Shown: positions 25,640-34,387, counted from the stretch's first letter. The stretch: DNA of 64,000 nt from an uncultured Flavobacterium sp. (GCF_951805225.1 NZ_OX638201.1:496001-560000); one strand, 5' to 3'. Notes: generated from the sequence alone by a model not told the origin. Made by a program: numbers and translations.

Positions 25640-25677
25640 AAAAAGCCTTCTAAAGATTATTCAGAAGACTTTTTTGT
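25640..25677 (-). terminator. Hairpin after the small lipoprotein gene
   Basis: AAAAAGCCTTCT and AGAAGACTTTTTT pair imperfectly across an 11-nt loop, with T/A runs at both ends, just beyond the stop of the gene at 25683. Confidence 0.55.
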
Positions 25678-25682
25678 GTTTA

Positions 25683-25877
25683 TTACTTTTTCTTTTGTTG
25701 TCCTGGAGCATAAGCTTTTGCGCTTTTACTTCCGGACATTTTTTTTGCTTGTCCCGGCGGAATTTTGCCAGAACTTCCAGCAGTATGTGTATGTGTGCTG
25801 CAGCCAATTGCGCTAATAGTCACAAATAAAATTACCATAATAGCAACGGTAAATTTGGTGTACTTAAATGTTTTCAT
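25683..25877 (-). CDS. Small lipoprotein with PPGQAKK motif
   Basis: A 64-residue protein with a lipoprotein signal ending in SAIGCSTHTH (Cys26 as the lipidation site) and a basic, Gly/Pro/Lys-rich tail with PPGQAKK and APGQQKKK. Flavobacterial genomes contain many such small PPGQ lipoproteins, sometimes mislabelled as oxidase subunits. No enzymatic function is expected. A 25-residue relic sharing its N-terminus lies just upstream at 26020-26097. The plus-strand ORF over it is rejected. Confidence 0.72.
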   Translation of the reverse strand: MKTFKYTKFTVAIMVILFVTISAIGCSTHTHTAGSSGKIPPGQAKKMSGSKSAKAYAPGQQKKK

Positions 25878-25961
25878 AAAATGTTTTTATAATTTGGAGT
25901 ACCTCAAATATACTAGTTTATATGATTTTTTATAGTTTCTGAATTTAGTTTAAAACCGTTA

Positions 25962-26005
25962 CAAACAACAAAAGCTCTGAAAATTTCCAGAGCTTTTGTT
26001 GTTTG
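25962..26005. terminator. Perfect 18-bp hairpin between the lipoprotein gene and its relic
   Basis: Arms 25962-25979 and 25988-26005 are exact complements around an 8-nt loop. It lies 15 bp beyond the stop of the micro-ORF on the minus strand. No T-run follows, so termination is likely but not certain. Confidence 0.55.
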
Positions 26006-26019
26006 CTTTTAAAGTGCTT

Positions 26020-26097
26020 TTAGCTAATAACGCTAATCACTATAAATAGAATAACCAAGGCGATTACAGCAAATTTGGTGTATTTAGATGTTTGCAT
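26020..26097 (-). pseudogene. 25-residue relic or micro-protein related to the 25683 lipoprotein
   Basis: The minus strand reads ATG then 24 codons and TAA: MQTSKYTKFAVIALVILFIV followed by ISVIS. The first 20 residues align with MKTFKYTKFTVAIMVILFVT of the lipoprotein gene, and the bases just upstream (CAAACATTTTATG-like) are similar too. The ORF stops exactly where the lipobox Cys would follow, leaving only a hydrophobic peptide. It may be a truncated duplicate or a functional single-span micro-protein. Confidence 0.5.
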
Positions 26098-26299
26098 AAA
26101 ATGTTTTGTTTAAAATTAATTTAGATTTGAGATCGGCAAATATAATAGTTAATTTGATTTATAGCTCTTAAGAAGATATTAAAATAAGAATAATCGTAAG
26201 AAAAAAAATAATTTTATTCTCTTCCCAACCTTTTTTATCGAAATGTACTCTATATAAATAGTAATCATCTCAAAATGATTTTAATTTAAAAAACAGAGT

Positions 26300-27049
26300 A
26301 TGAAAAAGAAATTCACCTTAGAAATAGCAAGTCCTTGTTCTGAAAATTTTGATAAAATGATTCCAAATTCAAAAGGTTCATTTTGCGATTCATGTGCTAA
26401 AAATGTGATTGATTTAAGCAGAAAAACAAATTCAGAAATCGCCAGATTTATGGTGGAGAATAAAGATAAAAACATTTGCGCAAGAGTTAAAACAACGCAA
26501 TTGGAAAACGAATTTGTATACAATGAAACTTCGAGAATGAACAATCTTAAATATGCTGCAATTGCTGCTTCGGTTTTACTAACGTCAAATGTTGTCGCGC
26601 AAGAAAACGAGCCGGTTAAAAGCGAGATAAGTGTAGAACCAACTCATCATCTTGTTGGTAAAATCGCCATTAATCAAGCTGTTCAGGAATTGATTTCGAT
26701 AAAAGTCAAAGGAAAATTATTAGATTCCGAAACTCATAGACCATTGGACGAATTAAGATATCCTGATTTGACGCTTAATATTAATAACGAACCAACTCCG
26801 GTTAAGGTAAATCCTAAAACAGGCGAGTTTTCTATTCCTGTTATACTTTCAAAAGACAGTAAAGAATTGATGATTACTGTTGTCAGCAATGATTCTCATT
26901 TGTCTAAAGTGATACCTTTTGATGCGAAGTCAGTAAAAAGAAATGTTTTTCAGCAAGATATAATTATCGAAACTGAAAGTATGGTTGTAACTCAAGTATA
27001 TCGATTAGGTGGTATACGTGCCAATTTTATTGAAGAAAAAAAGGAATAA
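26300..27049 (+). CDS. Hypothetical membrane protein with CSENFDKM-type N-terminal Cys motif
   Basis: A 249-residue protein. The N-terminus IASPCSENFDKMIPNSKGSFCDSCAKNVIDLS carries C13, C28 and C31 and is a pattern seen in many flavobacterial proteins of unknown role. A single hydrophobic segment lies near residues 82-98 (KYAAIAASVLLTSNVVAQ), followed by a beta-rich domain (about 130-225) resembling a carboxypeptidase-regulatory-like fold. The CxxC may bind a metal or haem, but this is inference. It is a lone gene ended by a perfect terminator. Confidence 0.65.
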   Translation: MKKKFTLEIASPCSENFDKMIPNSKGSFCDSCAKNVIDLSRKTNSEIARFMVENKDKNICARVKTTQLENEFVYNETSRMNNLKYAAIAASVLLTSNVVAQENEPVKSEISVEPTHHLVGKIAINQAVQELISIKVKGKLLDSETHRPLDELRYPDLTLNINNEPTPVKVNPKTGEFSIPVILSKDSKELMITVVSNDSHLSKVIPFDAKSVKRNVFQQDIIIETESMVVTQVYRLGGIRANFIEEKKE

Positions 27050-27089
27050 CAAAATTCAATTAAACGCAATCAAAGACTTCATCAAAACA

Positions 27090-27119
27090 AAAAAGCCCTG
27101 AAAATTTTCAGGGCTTTTT
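27090..27119. terminator. Perfect 30-bp palindromic terminator
   Basis: AAAAAGCCCTGAAAA and its exact complement (27105-27119), serving the converging genes at 26300 (+) and 27141 (-). Confidence 0.85.
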
Positions 27120-27140
27120 GATGTTTATAAAAAGAGAATA

Positions 27141-27854
27141 TTATTCTTCTTTCATAGTGTGATAAACGTTCATAACGTCATCATCTTCTTCAATTTTTTC
27201 GATTAATTTCTCAACGTCAGCGATTTGAGCTTCAGTAAGTTCTTTTGTGATTTGCGGAATACGCTCAAAACCAGAAGATAAAATTTCAAGACCTCTGTTT
27301 TCTAATTCTTTTTGCAAAGCACCAAAGCTTCCAAAAGGAGCGTAGATTAAGATTCCGTCTTCGTCTTCAAAAACCTCTTCAGCACCAAAATCAATTAGTT
27401 CAAGTTCTAATTCTTCAGGATCAAGATTCCCTTTTGCAATTCTAAAATTACAAGTATGATCAAACATAAACTCAACAGAACCTTGAGTTCCCATTGTTCC
27501 GTTACATTTGTTAAAGTAGCTTCTGATGTTTGCTACAGTTCTATTATTGTTGTCAGATGCAGTTTCAATTAAAATCGCAATTCCGTGAGGCGCATATCCT
27601 TCAAACAAAATTTCTTTATAATTGGCAGTATCCTTATTACTTGCATTTTTTATCGCGCGCTCCACATTGTCCTTAGGCATGTTAGCGGCTTTTGCATTTT
27701 GTATTACAGCTCTTAATCTAGAATTGGCATCTGGGTTAGGACCACCTTCTTTAACGGCCATAACGATATCTTTACCAATTCGGGTAAATGTTTTAGCCAT
27801 TGCTGACCAACGTTTCATTTTTCTTCCTTTTCTAAATTCGAACGCTCTTCCCAT
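27141..27854 (-). CDS. YebC/PmpR family transcriptional regulator or translation factor
   Basis: A 237-residue protein of the TACO1/YebC family. It starts MGRAFEFRKGRKMKRWSAMA and continues AVKEGGPNPDANSRLRAVI and AKAANMPKDNVERAIKNA, all family signatures. The acidic C-terminal segment (EEDDDVMNVYHTM) is also typical. Members are described as DNA-binding regulators and, more recently, as factors helping ribosomes through difficult sequences. The start is well supported by the conserved first residues. Confidence 0.93.
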   Translation of the reverse strand: MGRAFEFRKGRKMKRWSAMAKTFTRIGKDIVMAVKEGGPNPDANSRLRAVIQNAKAANMPKDNVERAIKNASNKDTANYKEILFEGYAPHGIAILIETASDNNNRTVANIRSYFNKCNGTMGTQGSVEFMFDHTCNFRIAKGNLDPEELELELIDFGAEEVFEDEDGILIYAPFGSFGALQKELENRGLEILSSGFERIPQITKELTEAQIADVEKLIEKIEEDDDVMNVYHTMKEE

Positions 27855-28005
27855 TACTAATTTTTTATTTTGTGATGCAAAAATACGGTTATTCCTTATT
27901 TTTCCAAAATCAATTCTATTCTTTTTTTATTTGTTTTAAGTTTCAGGTTTTCTTTGTTTCAGGTTTCAGGTTTCACGTTTTGAAATAAGGTGAGTTTGTG
28001 TGAGT

Positions 28006-28160
28006 TTAACCGCAAAGCACGCAAAGTTTTTCATCTATAAAGTGTATAAATGTGCATAAAAAGGCAAAGTTCGCAAAGCTATGTCTAAATAAAGCTTTGC
28101 GAACTTTGCATTTACTAACCACAATCCAAAACAAAAAATCTTTGCGCACTTTGCGGTTAA
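28006..28160. repeat. CGCAAAG-type inverted repeat element, copy 2
   Basis: Outer arms TTAACCGCAAAGCACGCAAAG-like (28006-28026) and complement (28140-28160), with inner arms GCAAAGTTCGCAAAGCT (28064-28080) and AAAGCTTTGCGAACTTTGC (28091-28109). It is flanked by repeated TTTCAGGTTT words at 27950-27980 and their complements near 28180-28198. This fills most of the 344-bp gap between yebC and the protease gene. An ORF drawn across it (28052-28315) is an artefact. Confidence 0.85.
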
Positions 28161-28198
28161 TTTTTTTATTCTCATTTCAAAACCTGAAATCTGAAACC

Positions 28199-30229
28199 TT
28201 ATTTCGAAGCATTAAACTCATTAATAACATTTACTGCTTCATTCAGATACGGATTGGTTTTCAGATTATCGATTTGATATTGATTTATTGTTTTTTCGGT
28301 AGGATAAGCGCCTAATAAAAATTGATTTACGGTAGAATTGTAAACATCCAACGGATTATTTTCGTCATTAAAAGTATTGATTTCAGTCCAAAGCGAATTT
28401 ACGCTTTTCTTTTGTTGAAAAACCGCGTCTAATGTCATCGGAATCTCCGCTTTTGGAGTATTTACCAATTGATCAATTTTCAGATTGATTTTTTTGATGT
28501 TATTAAAAAAGTAATTATCCGCCAATCTTGCTGTACTATTTTTAGCCAGTTTATCGATAAGACTTCTCTTTACGTATGGTCTGTATTTTAAAAAGGGCTG
28601 AATACTGTCGTTTTTAATTGCAGTCGGAAAATCACTTTCTTTTTGGTAAACACCTTCGTAGAATTCCGGAAGAATTACGTCTGGTTTAACCCCAATATAT
28701 TGATGACTTTTGCCTGTAACTCTATAGAATTTGTTGATTGTAATTTTTAGAAAGTCAGTATTTTTACTTTCGTCAAGCGAAAGAATAGTCTGCATTGTAG
28801 CTTTTCCAAGAGTATTGCTTCCTAACAATAATGCGCGATTATAATCTTGTAAAATCGACGAGAAAAACTCACTTGCCGAAGCAGTATTGCTATTTACCAA
28901 AATCACAATTGGACCTTTATAAATCAATCCTTTATACGGATCATTAATCACAGATTTTCCGTCCTTATTATCTATAACAATCGAAAGCGGACCATAATCT
29001 ATAAACATTCCCGCCATTTTTATAGCTTCTTCCATAGATCCTCCACCATTATCGATCAAATCAATTACAAGACCTTTTATATTATCTCTTTCAAGTTTTA
29101 TCACTTCGCGCGCAACATCATCGGCACAACCTTTTCGACTCGTTCCGTCTAAATCTGCATAAAAACTCGGAATCTTGATGTATCCAATTTTACTTTCTTT
29201 TCCAACAATAAAACTAAAAACCGAATTTTCTTCGTCTTTCATCACTTGCTTTTCGATATAAACATCAAAGCTTTTACCGGCATTTCGCTTTAGCGTAAGC
29301 GTAATACTTTTATTCGATTCAGATAAAATCATCGTCGAAATAGATTCTAATGAAGCACAGGAAACCTGCAAAGTGTCTTTTTGATTCGAAATCGAAACAA
29401 TCTGATCGCCTTTTTTTATTTGTCCCGTTTTGTAAGCAGGACCATTTGGATCGATTTCTTCAACAATAATTTCATTTTTTTCGTTAAGATTCACCGTCAT
29501 TCCCAGCGACAAATGCTCTTTGGACAATGAAGCGACAAAACTCGTTTTAGAATCATCACTAAAATAAGCCGTATGCGGATCAAAATAAGTACAGAAGAAA
29601 TTGTAGAAATTCTCTTCCTGTTTCAGTTTAGTTTCAAGAAGCGTATTAATTCTGCAGATTTCATTCGTCAGAATCATTTTTCTGGCAGTAAGTTCAATTG
29701 ATTTAAAATTGGCTTTAATCGAATCCAGGTTCTCGCTCGTTTCAGAGATTTCATCCAGAATTTGATAACGAAGTTTTTTAAGCCAAACCTTCTCTAAATC
29801 TTCTTTTTTGAGATAAAACGGAAATGATTTTTTATAAAACCTGATCGTATCTTTCTTAGAATAATCAATTGGTCCCGCCTGAATTTTTTCTAAAACAGCT
29901 TTAGTTCTCAAAAGACCATTTTTGTATTTAGCCGTAATATCCGCCAGAAAACTACAATCGTCGCTCAGGATTAAATCGTCTAAATTAAGTCGGTATTTAT
30001 CCGCCATTTCGTCGTATTCACTCTTGTAGAAAATGTTTCGTGAAGGATCTAAGCCATTGATAAGATTATCAAAAACATAAATAGATAAACTATCGTCAAC
30101 AGGTTTCGGTCTGATATGTTCTGCCTGAATAAGAGCGTTTATTTTGTTTACTAATTCGCACGTTTCAGCGCTATTTTGACTAAATAGAACAGTAGTAGTC
30201 AACAAAAATACCAGCCAAATTTTTTTCAT
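28199..30229 (-). CDS. Tail-specific protease, S41 family, with PDZ domain
   Basis: A 676-residue periplasmic C-terminal processing protease. The signal peptide is MKKIWLVFLLTTTVLFSQ. A helical N-terminal region (about 20-215) is followed by a PDZ domain (about 235-315, LSLGMTVNLNEKNEIIVEEI) and the S41 protease domain (about 345-520). The nucleophile lies in NTASASEFF (S451/S453) and the general base is K476 in TLGKATMQT. A C-terminal helical region completes the Prc/Tsp architecture. It lies downstream of repeat DNA and is transcribed alone. Confidence 0.93.
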   Translation of the reverse strand: MKKIWLVFLLTTTVLFSQNSAETCELVNKINALIQAEHIRPKPVDDSLSIYVFDNLINGLDPSRNIFYKSEYDEMADKYRLNLDDLILSDDCSFLADITAKYKNGLLRTKAVLEKIQAGPIDYSKKDTIRFYKKSFPFYLKKEDLEKVWLKKLRYQILDEISETSENLDSIKANFKSIELTARKMILTNEICRINTLLETKLKQEENFYNFFCTYFDPHTAYFSDDSKTSFVASLSKEHLSLGMTVNLNEKNEIIVEEIDPNGPAYKTGQIKKGDQIVSISNQKDTLQVSCASLESISTMILSESNKSITLTLKRNAGKSFDVYIEKQVMKDEENSVFSFIVGKESKIGYIKIPSFYADLDGTSRKGCADDVAREVIKLERDNIKGLVIDLIDNGGGSMEEAIKMAGMFIDYGPLSIVIDNKDGKSVINDPYKGLIYKGPIVILVNSNTASASEFFSSILQDYNRALLLGSNTLGKATMQTILSLDESKNTDFLKITINKFYRVTGKSHQYIGVKPDVILPEFYEGVYQKESDFPTAIKNDSIQPFLKYRPYVKRSLIDKLAKNSTARLADNYFFNNIKKINLKIDQLVNTPKAEIPMTLDAVFQQKKSVNSLWTEINTFNDENNPLDVYNSTVNQFLLGAYPTEKTINQYQIDNLKTNPYLNEAVNVINEFNASK

Positions 30230-30372
30230 AAATAGAACATCTATCGTTTAGACTAAAGTTACATTTAATTTTTCAGAAAAGGTTATATTATTTTCTAAAA
30301 TTTCTTACAGCAAAGCAATTTATTTTAACACATTCAAATTAAGTTTTTAAAATATAAAGCCAGAAAAAAAAA

Positions 30373-30427
30373 CACGAATTCATGAATTATTGTAAGTGCA
30401 TGATAAACAATAATTCGTGAATTCGTG
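30373..30427. repeat. Inverted repeat of CACGAATTCATGAATT type
   Basis: Arms 30373-30392 and 30408-30427 pair over 20 bp with one mismatch, around a 15-nt spacer. It is a separate repeat family from the CGCAAAG elements, lying between the tail-specific protease gene and gcvT. Confidence 0.7.
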
Positions 30428-30430
30428 GCA

Positions 30431-30460
30431 AAAAAAAAATGCATTACAATTAAGTAATGC
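30431..30460 (-). terminator. gcvT terminator
   Basis: A 7-bp stem (GCATTAC / GTAATGC) with loop AATTAA, followed on the minus strand by a run of about ten T, 30 bp past the gcvT stop. Confidence 0.75.
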
Positions 30461-30489
30461 ACTCTTATTTATGTATGTCTTAAAAAAAA

Positions 30490-31572
30490 CTATTTCTTAT
30501 AAAAAGGTAATTTAACCACTTTTGCAGCAACATCATTTTTTCTAATTCTGATAAAGATATCGCTATCAACAGCACTATTATTTACTGTAACATATCCCAA
30601 ACCAATACCTTTATTCATAGAAGGCGACATAGTTCCAGAAGTCACAATACCAATTACTTCGCCAGAAGCATCAACAATTTCATAATCGTGTCTTGGCACC
30701 GCACGCTCTTGCATTTCAAAAGCAACCAGTTTTTTAGTAACACCAACTTCTTTTTGTTTCTTCAAACTTTCAGAATTGGTAAAATCTTTAGTAAACTTAG
30801 TAATCCATCCCAATCCTGCTTCAAGCGGAGAAGTAGTATCATTAATATCATTTCCGTACAAACAGAAACCCATTTCAAGACGCAAAGTATCACGTGCAGC
30901 TAATCCAATAGGTTTGATTCCGAAAGCTGCACCAGCTTCAAAAACCTTGTTCCAAACTTGTTCAGCTTCACTGTTTTTGCAATAAATTTCAAAACCTCCA
31001 GAACCAGTATATCCTGTAGCCGAGATGATTACATGTTCTATTCCTGCAAAATCACCAACTTCAAAATGATAATAAGGTATTGCAGCCAAATCGATAGACG
31101 ATAAAGCCTGCATAGCTTCAACCGCTTTTGGCCCTTGAATTGCCAATAACGAATAATCATCCGAAAGGTTTTTCATATCAACACCCAAATCATTGTGCGA
31201 AGAAATCCAGTTCCAGTCTTTATCGATATTCGAAGCATTTACAACCAGTAAATACTGTTCCTCTTTCATTTTATAAACAATCAAATCATCCACGATTCCG
31301 CCTTCATTGTTAGGCAAGCAAGAATATTGCGCTCTTCCAATCGTCAAAGTCGATGCATCATTTGAAGTCACCTTCTGAATCAAAGCCAAAGCATTTGGTC
31401 CAGTCAACAAAAATTCTCCCATATGCGAAACGTCAAAGACCCCCACACTGTTTCGAACCGTCTCGTGTTCAGCATTCACACCCTCGTATGTAATAGGCAT
31501 ATTGTAACCGGCAAAAGGTAGCATTTTCGCTCCCAAACCCTCGTGTATGTGCGTAAGCGCAGTATTTTTCAT
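30490..31572 (-). CDS. gcvT: Glycine cleavage system aminomethyltransferase (T protein)
   Basis: A 360-residue enzyme that transfers the methylene unit from the aminomethyl-lipoyl H protein to tetrahydrofolate. It opens MKNTALTHIHEGLGAKMLPF and contains GVFDVSHMGEFLLTGP, ISATGYTGSGGFEIY and the C-terminal barrel motif GIVTSGTMSPSMNKGIGLGYV. All are hallmarks of GcvT. The other glycine cleavage genes are not in this window. Confidence 0.96.
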   Translation of the reverse strand: MKNTALTHIHEGLGAKMLPFAGYNMPITYEGVNAEHETVRNSVGVFDVSHMGEFLLTGPNALALIQKVTSNDASTLTIGRAQYSCLPNNEGGIVDDLIVYKMKEEQYLLVVNASNIDKDWNWISSHNDLGVDMKNLSDDYSLLAIQGPKAVEAMQALSSIDLAAIPYYHFEVGDFAGIEHVIISATGYTGSGGFEIYCKNSEAEQVWNKVFEAGAAFGIKPIGLAARDTLRLEMGFCLYGNDINDTTSPLEAGLGWITKFTKDFTNSESLKKQKEVGVTKKLVAFEMQERAVPRHDYEIVDASGEVIGIVTSGTMSPSMNKGIGLGYVTVNNSAVDSDIFIRIRKNDVAAKVVKLPFYKK

Positions 31573-32015
31573 TGTGTTGTTTTAAAAAATTGTGTCGCAA
31601 ATTTATTCAAAAAATATCAAAATGAAGCACACTAAATTATAAATTTCGTAAAGATTAGGAGCTATTTCCTGCTTTCCGTTACAAGTCCTCATAAAAAAAG
31701 CAAAGTTTCTAAAGTTCCAAAAAGAGCTTCCGTTGGTCGCTTTTTTAGAACAAGAAACTTTTGCTTTTTTTACTCCGGGCTTTTCAATTCAATCAGGGCT
31801 AGGACATTCAGGCAATAAGAAACACTCTCTTCATCAATTTTTTATGTAACTTTAATAATCCAAATTTTTATCATTAAAATAAATCCAAAAAACAAAACAT
31901 TTCACGAATCAAAAATCAGTTTTTATCCGCGTCTTTACGAAGTAAATCCGTTTTATCCGCGTCATAAATAACCCCAATACAAAAAAAACATCAATACAAT
32001 ACATAAAAAAGCCCA
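31573..32015. repeat. Gene-free stretch with two dispersed repeat families
   Basis: The element at about 31650-31815 begins GGAGCTATTTCCTGCTTTCC and ends AATCAGGGCTAGGAC, with an imperfect hairpin between (AAAAAAAGCAAAGTTTCT at 31693-31710, complement at 31753-31771). It resembles a dispersed element I associate with flavobacterial intergenic DNA. Further right (31920-31966) is TTTTATCCGCGTC repeated twice, related to 33076-33120 and 47742-47821. No gene is supported. Confidence 0.55.
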
Positions 32016-32876
32016 ATGAAAGATCCATTTCTAATCACAAAAGAAGACATTCTAAAATTCTACAAACCCGTAAATCCTCTCACACATAAAGGACTTCAAG
32101 GGCATGCAGTGATTATTGCCGGAAGCTACGGCAAAATTGGAGCAGCAGTTTTAGCCTCAAAATCCTGCTTAAAATCAGGCTGCGGACTTGTAACAACTTT
32201 CACACCAAAATGCGGTTATCAAATCCTTCAAATCTCAATTCCCGAAGTCATGGTTGTAACCGATGAAAACGCCAATTTTATCACCAATATTCACTTTCCC
32301 ATACAACCACAAGCAATCGGAATTGGTCCAGGAATCGGGCAGGAGTTAGGCACACAAAAAGCACTATTCGAATTTTTAAGAATCAACAACACACCATTAG
32401 TTCTCGATGCCGATGCCTTGAATATCTTGGCACAAAACCAATCCTGGCTAGAACTAGTTCCCGAAAATACAATACTAACACCACATCCAAAAGAACTGGA
32501 ACGCCTAATAGGAAAGTGGAATTCAGAATCAGAGAAGTTTCAAAAAACAATTGCCTTTTCAGAAAAATACAAAGTCATAATCGTCATGAAAGGCGCGCCA
32601 ACCTACATCATCAATAAAACCGAAATCTACGAAAACACCACAGGAAACGCCGCATTAGCAACCGCAGGAAGCGGCGACACCCTAACCGGAATCATCACAA
32701 GTTTACTCGCCCAAGGTTACGAACCCAAATATGCCGCAAAACTAGGCGTCTTTCTCCACGGATCAACCGCTGATATCGCTTTGCCAAAAACAGGCTATCA
32801 ATCGTTTATAGCCTCAGATATTATCGAGAATTTAGGGAAAGCTTTTCTTGAATTAGAAAATGTGTCAATTAGATAA
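32016..32876 (+). CDS. nnrD: ADP-dependent NAD(P)H-hydrate dehydratase
   Basis: A 286-residue metabolite-repair enzyme of the ribokinase-like YjeF C-terminal family. It dehydrates damaged NADHX and NADPHX back to NAD(P)H. Visible signatures: HAVIIAGSYGKIGAAVLAS, LDADALNILA, TILTPHPKELERLIG and the nucleotide-binding ATAGSGDTLTGIITSLLAQG. The N-terminal epimerase domain found in bifunctional Nnr proteins is absent, so an epimerase gene should lie elsewhere. Confidence 0.94.
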   Translation: MKDPFLITKEDILKFYKPVNPLTHKGLQGHAVIIAGSYGKIGAAVLASKSCLKSGCGLVTTFTPKCGYQILQISIPEVMVVTDENANFITNIHFPIQPQAIGIGPGIGQELGTQKALFEFLRINNTPLVLDADALNILAQNQSWLELVPENTILTPHPKELERLIGKWNSESEKFQKTIAFSEKYKVIIVMKGAPTYIINKTEIYENTTGNAALATAGSGDTLTGIITSLLAQGYEPKYAAKLGVFLHGSTADIALPKTGYQSFIASDIIENLGKAFLELENVSIR

Positions 32877-33218
32877 TTAGAAAATTGGATAATTTGTTTC
32901 AGGTTTGAGGTTTTCTTTGTTTCAGGTTACTCACTTTGTCCATAGACTAAAGTTTACACAATGTTTTGTCATTTCTCGTTCCTCGAAATGACAAACTAAA
33001 TCGCCAATCTTTTTCGAGTTTCTAGTATGATCTCTCGTTCCTCAGGATAATAAAAAAACACAACTAAAAAAAAATCCGCATTAATCCGCGTCTTCGCTTT
33101 AGCGAATCAGTTTCATCTGCGTACTTATTACACGCCAAAAAAGCTTAAGATATATATATTATTCTTCGCACTCTTTGCGTAAAACTTTGCGAACTTTGCG
33201 GTTAAATAAACAAAATCG
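32877..33218. repeat. Gene-free stretch with mixed repeat fragments
   Basis: Fragments include TTTCAGGTTTGAGG (32897), a GTCATTTCTCGTTCCTCG / CGAAATGACAAAC pair (32968-32997), the AATCCGCGTCTTCGCTTTAG block (33076-33120), and half of a CGCAAAG element (33168-33206, CTTTGCGAACTTTGCGG). The last one supplies the -33 part of the next promoter. No gene is supported. Confidence 0.65.
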
Positions 33219-33226
33219 TAAGTTTG
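33195..33226 (+). promoter_or_regulatory. Promoter of the HipA-like/DUF3037 operon, partly inside a repeat
   Basis: TTTG (33195-33198) lies in the CTTTGCGAACTTTGCGG repeat. After 20 bp comes TAAGTTTG (33219-33226), a full TAnnTTTG match. The ATG follows only 5 bp later at 33232, so the transcript would have almost no 5' leader. Confidence 0.6.
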
Positions 33227-33231
33227 TATAT

Positions 33232-34014
33232 ATGAAAAACAATTTCGATCTAAGAACCGTAAATGTCACCCGTTACATTACACCTTTGCGTGAAGGCGGT
33301 TCCTTACCCGCTTTGGCAGAAGCCGATGACGATTTTAAATACGTCCTAAAATTCAAAGGAGCCGGTCATGGCGTAAAAGCCCTAATCGCCGAATTAGTTG
33401 GTGGACAAATTGCCAAAGCCTTAAAATTACAACTACCGGAATTAGTCTTTGCAAATCTCGACGAAGCCTTTGGAAGAAGCGAAGGAGACGAAGAAATTCA
33501 GGATTTACTACAAGGAAGTCAGGGACTAAATTTGGCACTTCATTTTTTGTCAGGCGCCATTACATTCGATCCCGTTGTAACAACAGTTGATGCCAAATTA
33601 GCATCGCAAATTGTTTGGCTTGACGCTTATATTACCAATGTAGATCGTACGTTTAGAAACACCAATATGTTGATTTGGCACAAAGAATTATGGCTGATTG
33701 ATCATGGCGCATGTTTATATTTTCATCATTCCTGGAACAATTGGGAACAACATGCTAAGAGTCCGTTTGCATTGATAAAAGACCACGTTTTATTACCACA
33801 AGCCACACTTTTAAAAGAAGTTGACGCTGAATATAAAGCGCTTTTAACACCGGAAATTCTGGTAGATATTGTAAATACAATTCCGGAAGAATGGCTGCAA
33901 TGGGAAGACACTGATGAAACACCCGAAGCTTTGCGAAACGTATACCTACAGTTTCTGCAAACGAGATTAAACAATTCAGAAATCTTTGTAAATCAAGCCC
34001 AAAATGCAAGATAG
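33232..34014 (+). CDS. HipA-like kinase-fold protein (HipA_2 type)
   Basis: A 260-residue protein starting MKNNFDLRTVNVTRYITPL at 33232; the reading from 33175 would start inside repeat DNA. The kinase-like motifs are visible: KYVLKFKGAGHG (ATP-binding lysine region, K40/K42), TNVDRTFRNTN (catalytic Asp138 and Asn143/145) and LWLIDHGACL (metal-binding Asp157). The family is related to the HipA kinase, which inactivates a tRNA synthetase in persister formation. The C-terminal 90 residues are helical. It overlaps the DUF3037 gene by 11 bp, a pairing seen in other bacteria. The biological role is not established. Confidence 0.85.
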   Translation: MKNNFDLRTVNVTRYITPLREGGSLPALAEADDDFKYVLKFKGAGHGVKALIAELVGGQIAKALKLQLPELVFANLDEAFGRSEGDEEIQDLLQGSQGLNLALHFLSGAITFDPVVTTVDAKLASQIVWLDAYITNVDRTFRNTNMLIWHKELWLIDHGACLYFHHSWNNWEQHAKSPFALIKDHVLLPQATLLKEVDAEYKALLTPEILVDIVNTIPEEWLQWEDTDETPEALRNVYLQFLQTRLNNSEIFVNQAQNAR

Positions 34015-34387
34015 TCACTTATATGAGTATGCCGTAATTCGCGTAGTACCCAGAGTGGAGCGAGAAGAATTCCTAAATATCGGAATCATTTTGTTTTGCA
34101 AAAAAGCCAAATTTATAAAAGTATTACACCACATAAACGATACAAAAATCGAAGCATTATCAAACGATTTTGATATCGAACAATTGCATTGCAATATAAC
34201 AGCATTAGAAAAAATTGCAAGTGGAGCCAAAGATGGCGGTCCAATTGGCGAAATGGAAATTCCGGAACGTTTTCGTTGGTTAACAGCTATTAGAAGCTCA
34301 GCAATTCAGACTTCAAGACCACATTCAGGATTTTCTCAGGATTTAGAAAAAACGATTCAAAGATTATTTGAAGAATTAGTGCTTTAA
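34004..34387 (+). CDS. DUF3037 domain-containing protein
   Basis: A 127-residue protein with YEYAVIRVVPRVEREEFLNIG and GIILFCKKAKFI near the start and RFRWLTAIRSSAIQTSRPH near the end, the conserved core of DUF3037. It starts inside the last codons of the HipA-like gene (ATG overlap of 11 bp), so the two are translationally coupled. It probably acts as partner or regulator of the kinase-like protein; no activity has been assigned to the family. Confidence 0.85.
   Translation: MQDSHLYEYAVIRVVPRVEREEFLNIGIILFCKKAKFIKVLHHINDTKIEALSNDFDIEQLHCNITALEKIASGAKDGGPIGEMEIPERFRWLTAIRSSAIQTSRPHSGFSQDLEKTIQRLFEELVL

Noticed and set aside
25635..25829. 64-residue plus-strand ORF
   Set aside because: It is antisense to the small lipoprotein gene, which has a clear signal peptide and lipobox.
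28052..28315. 87-residue plus-strand ORF
   Set aside because: Half lies in repeat DNA and the rest is antisense to the tail-specific protease gene.
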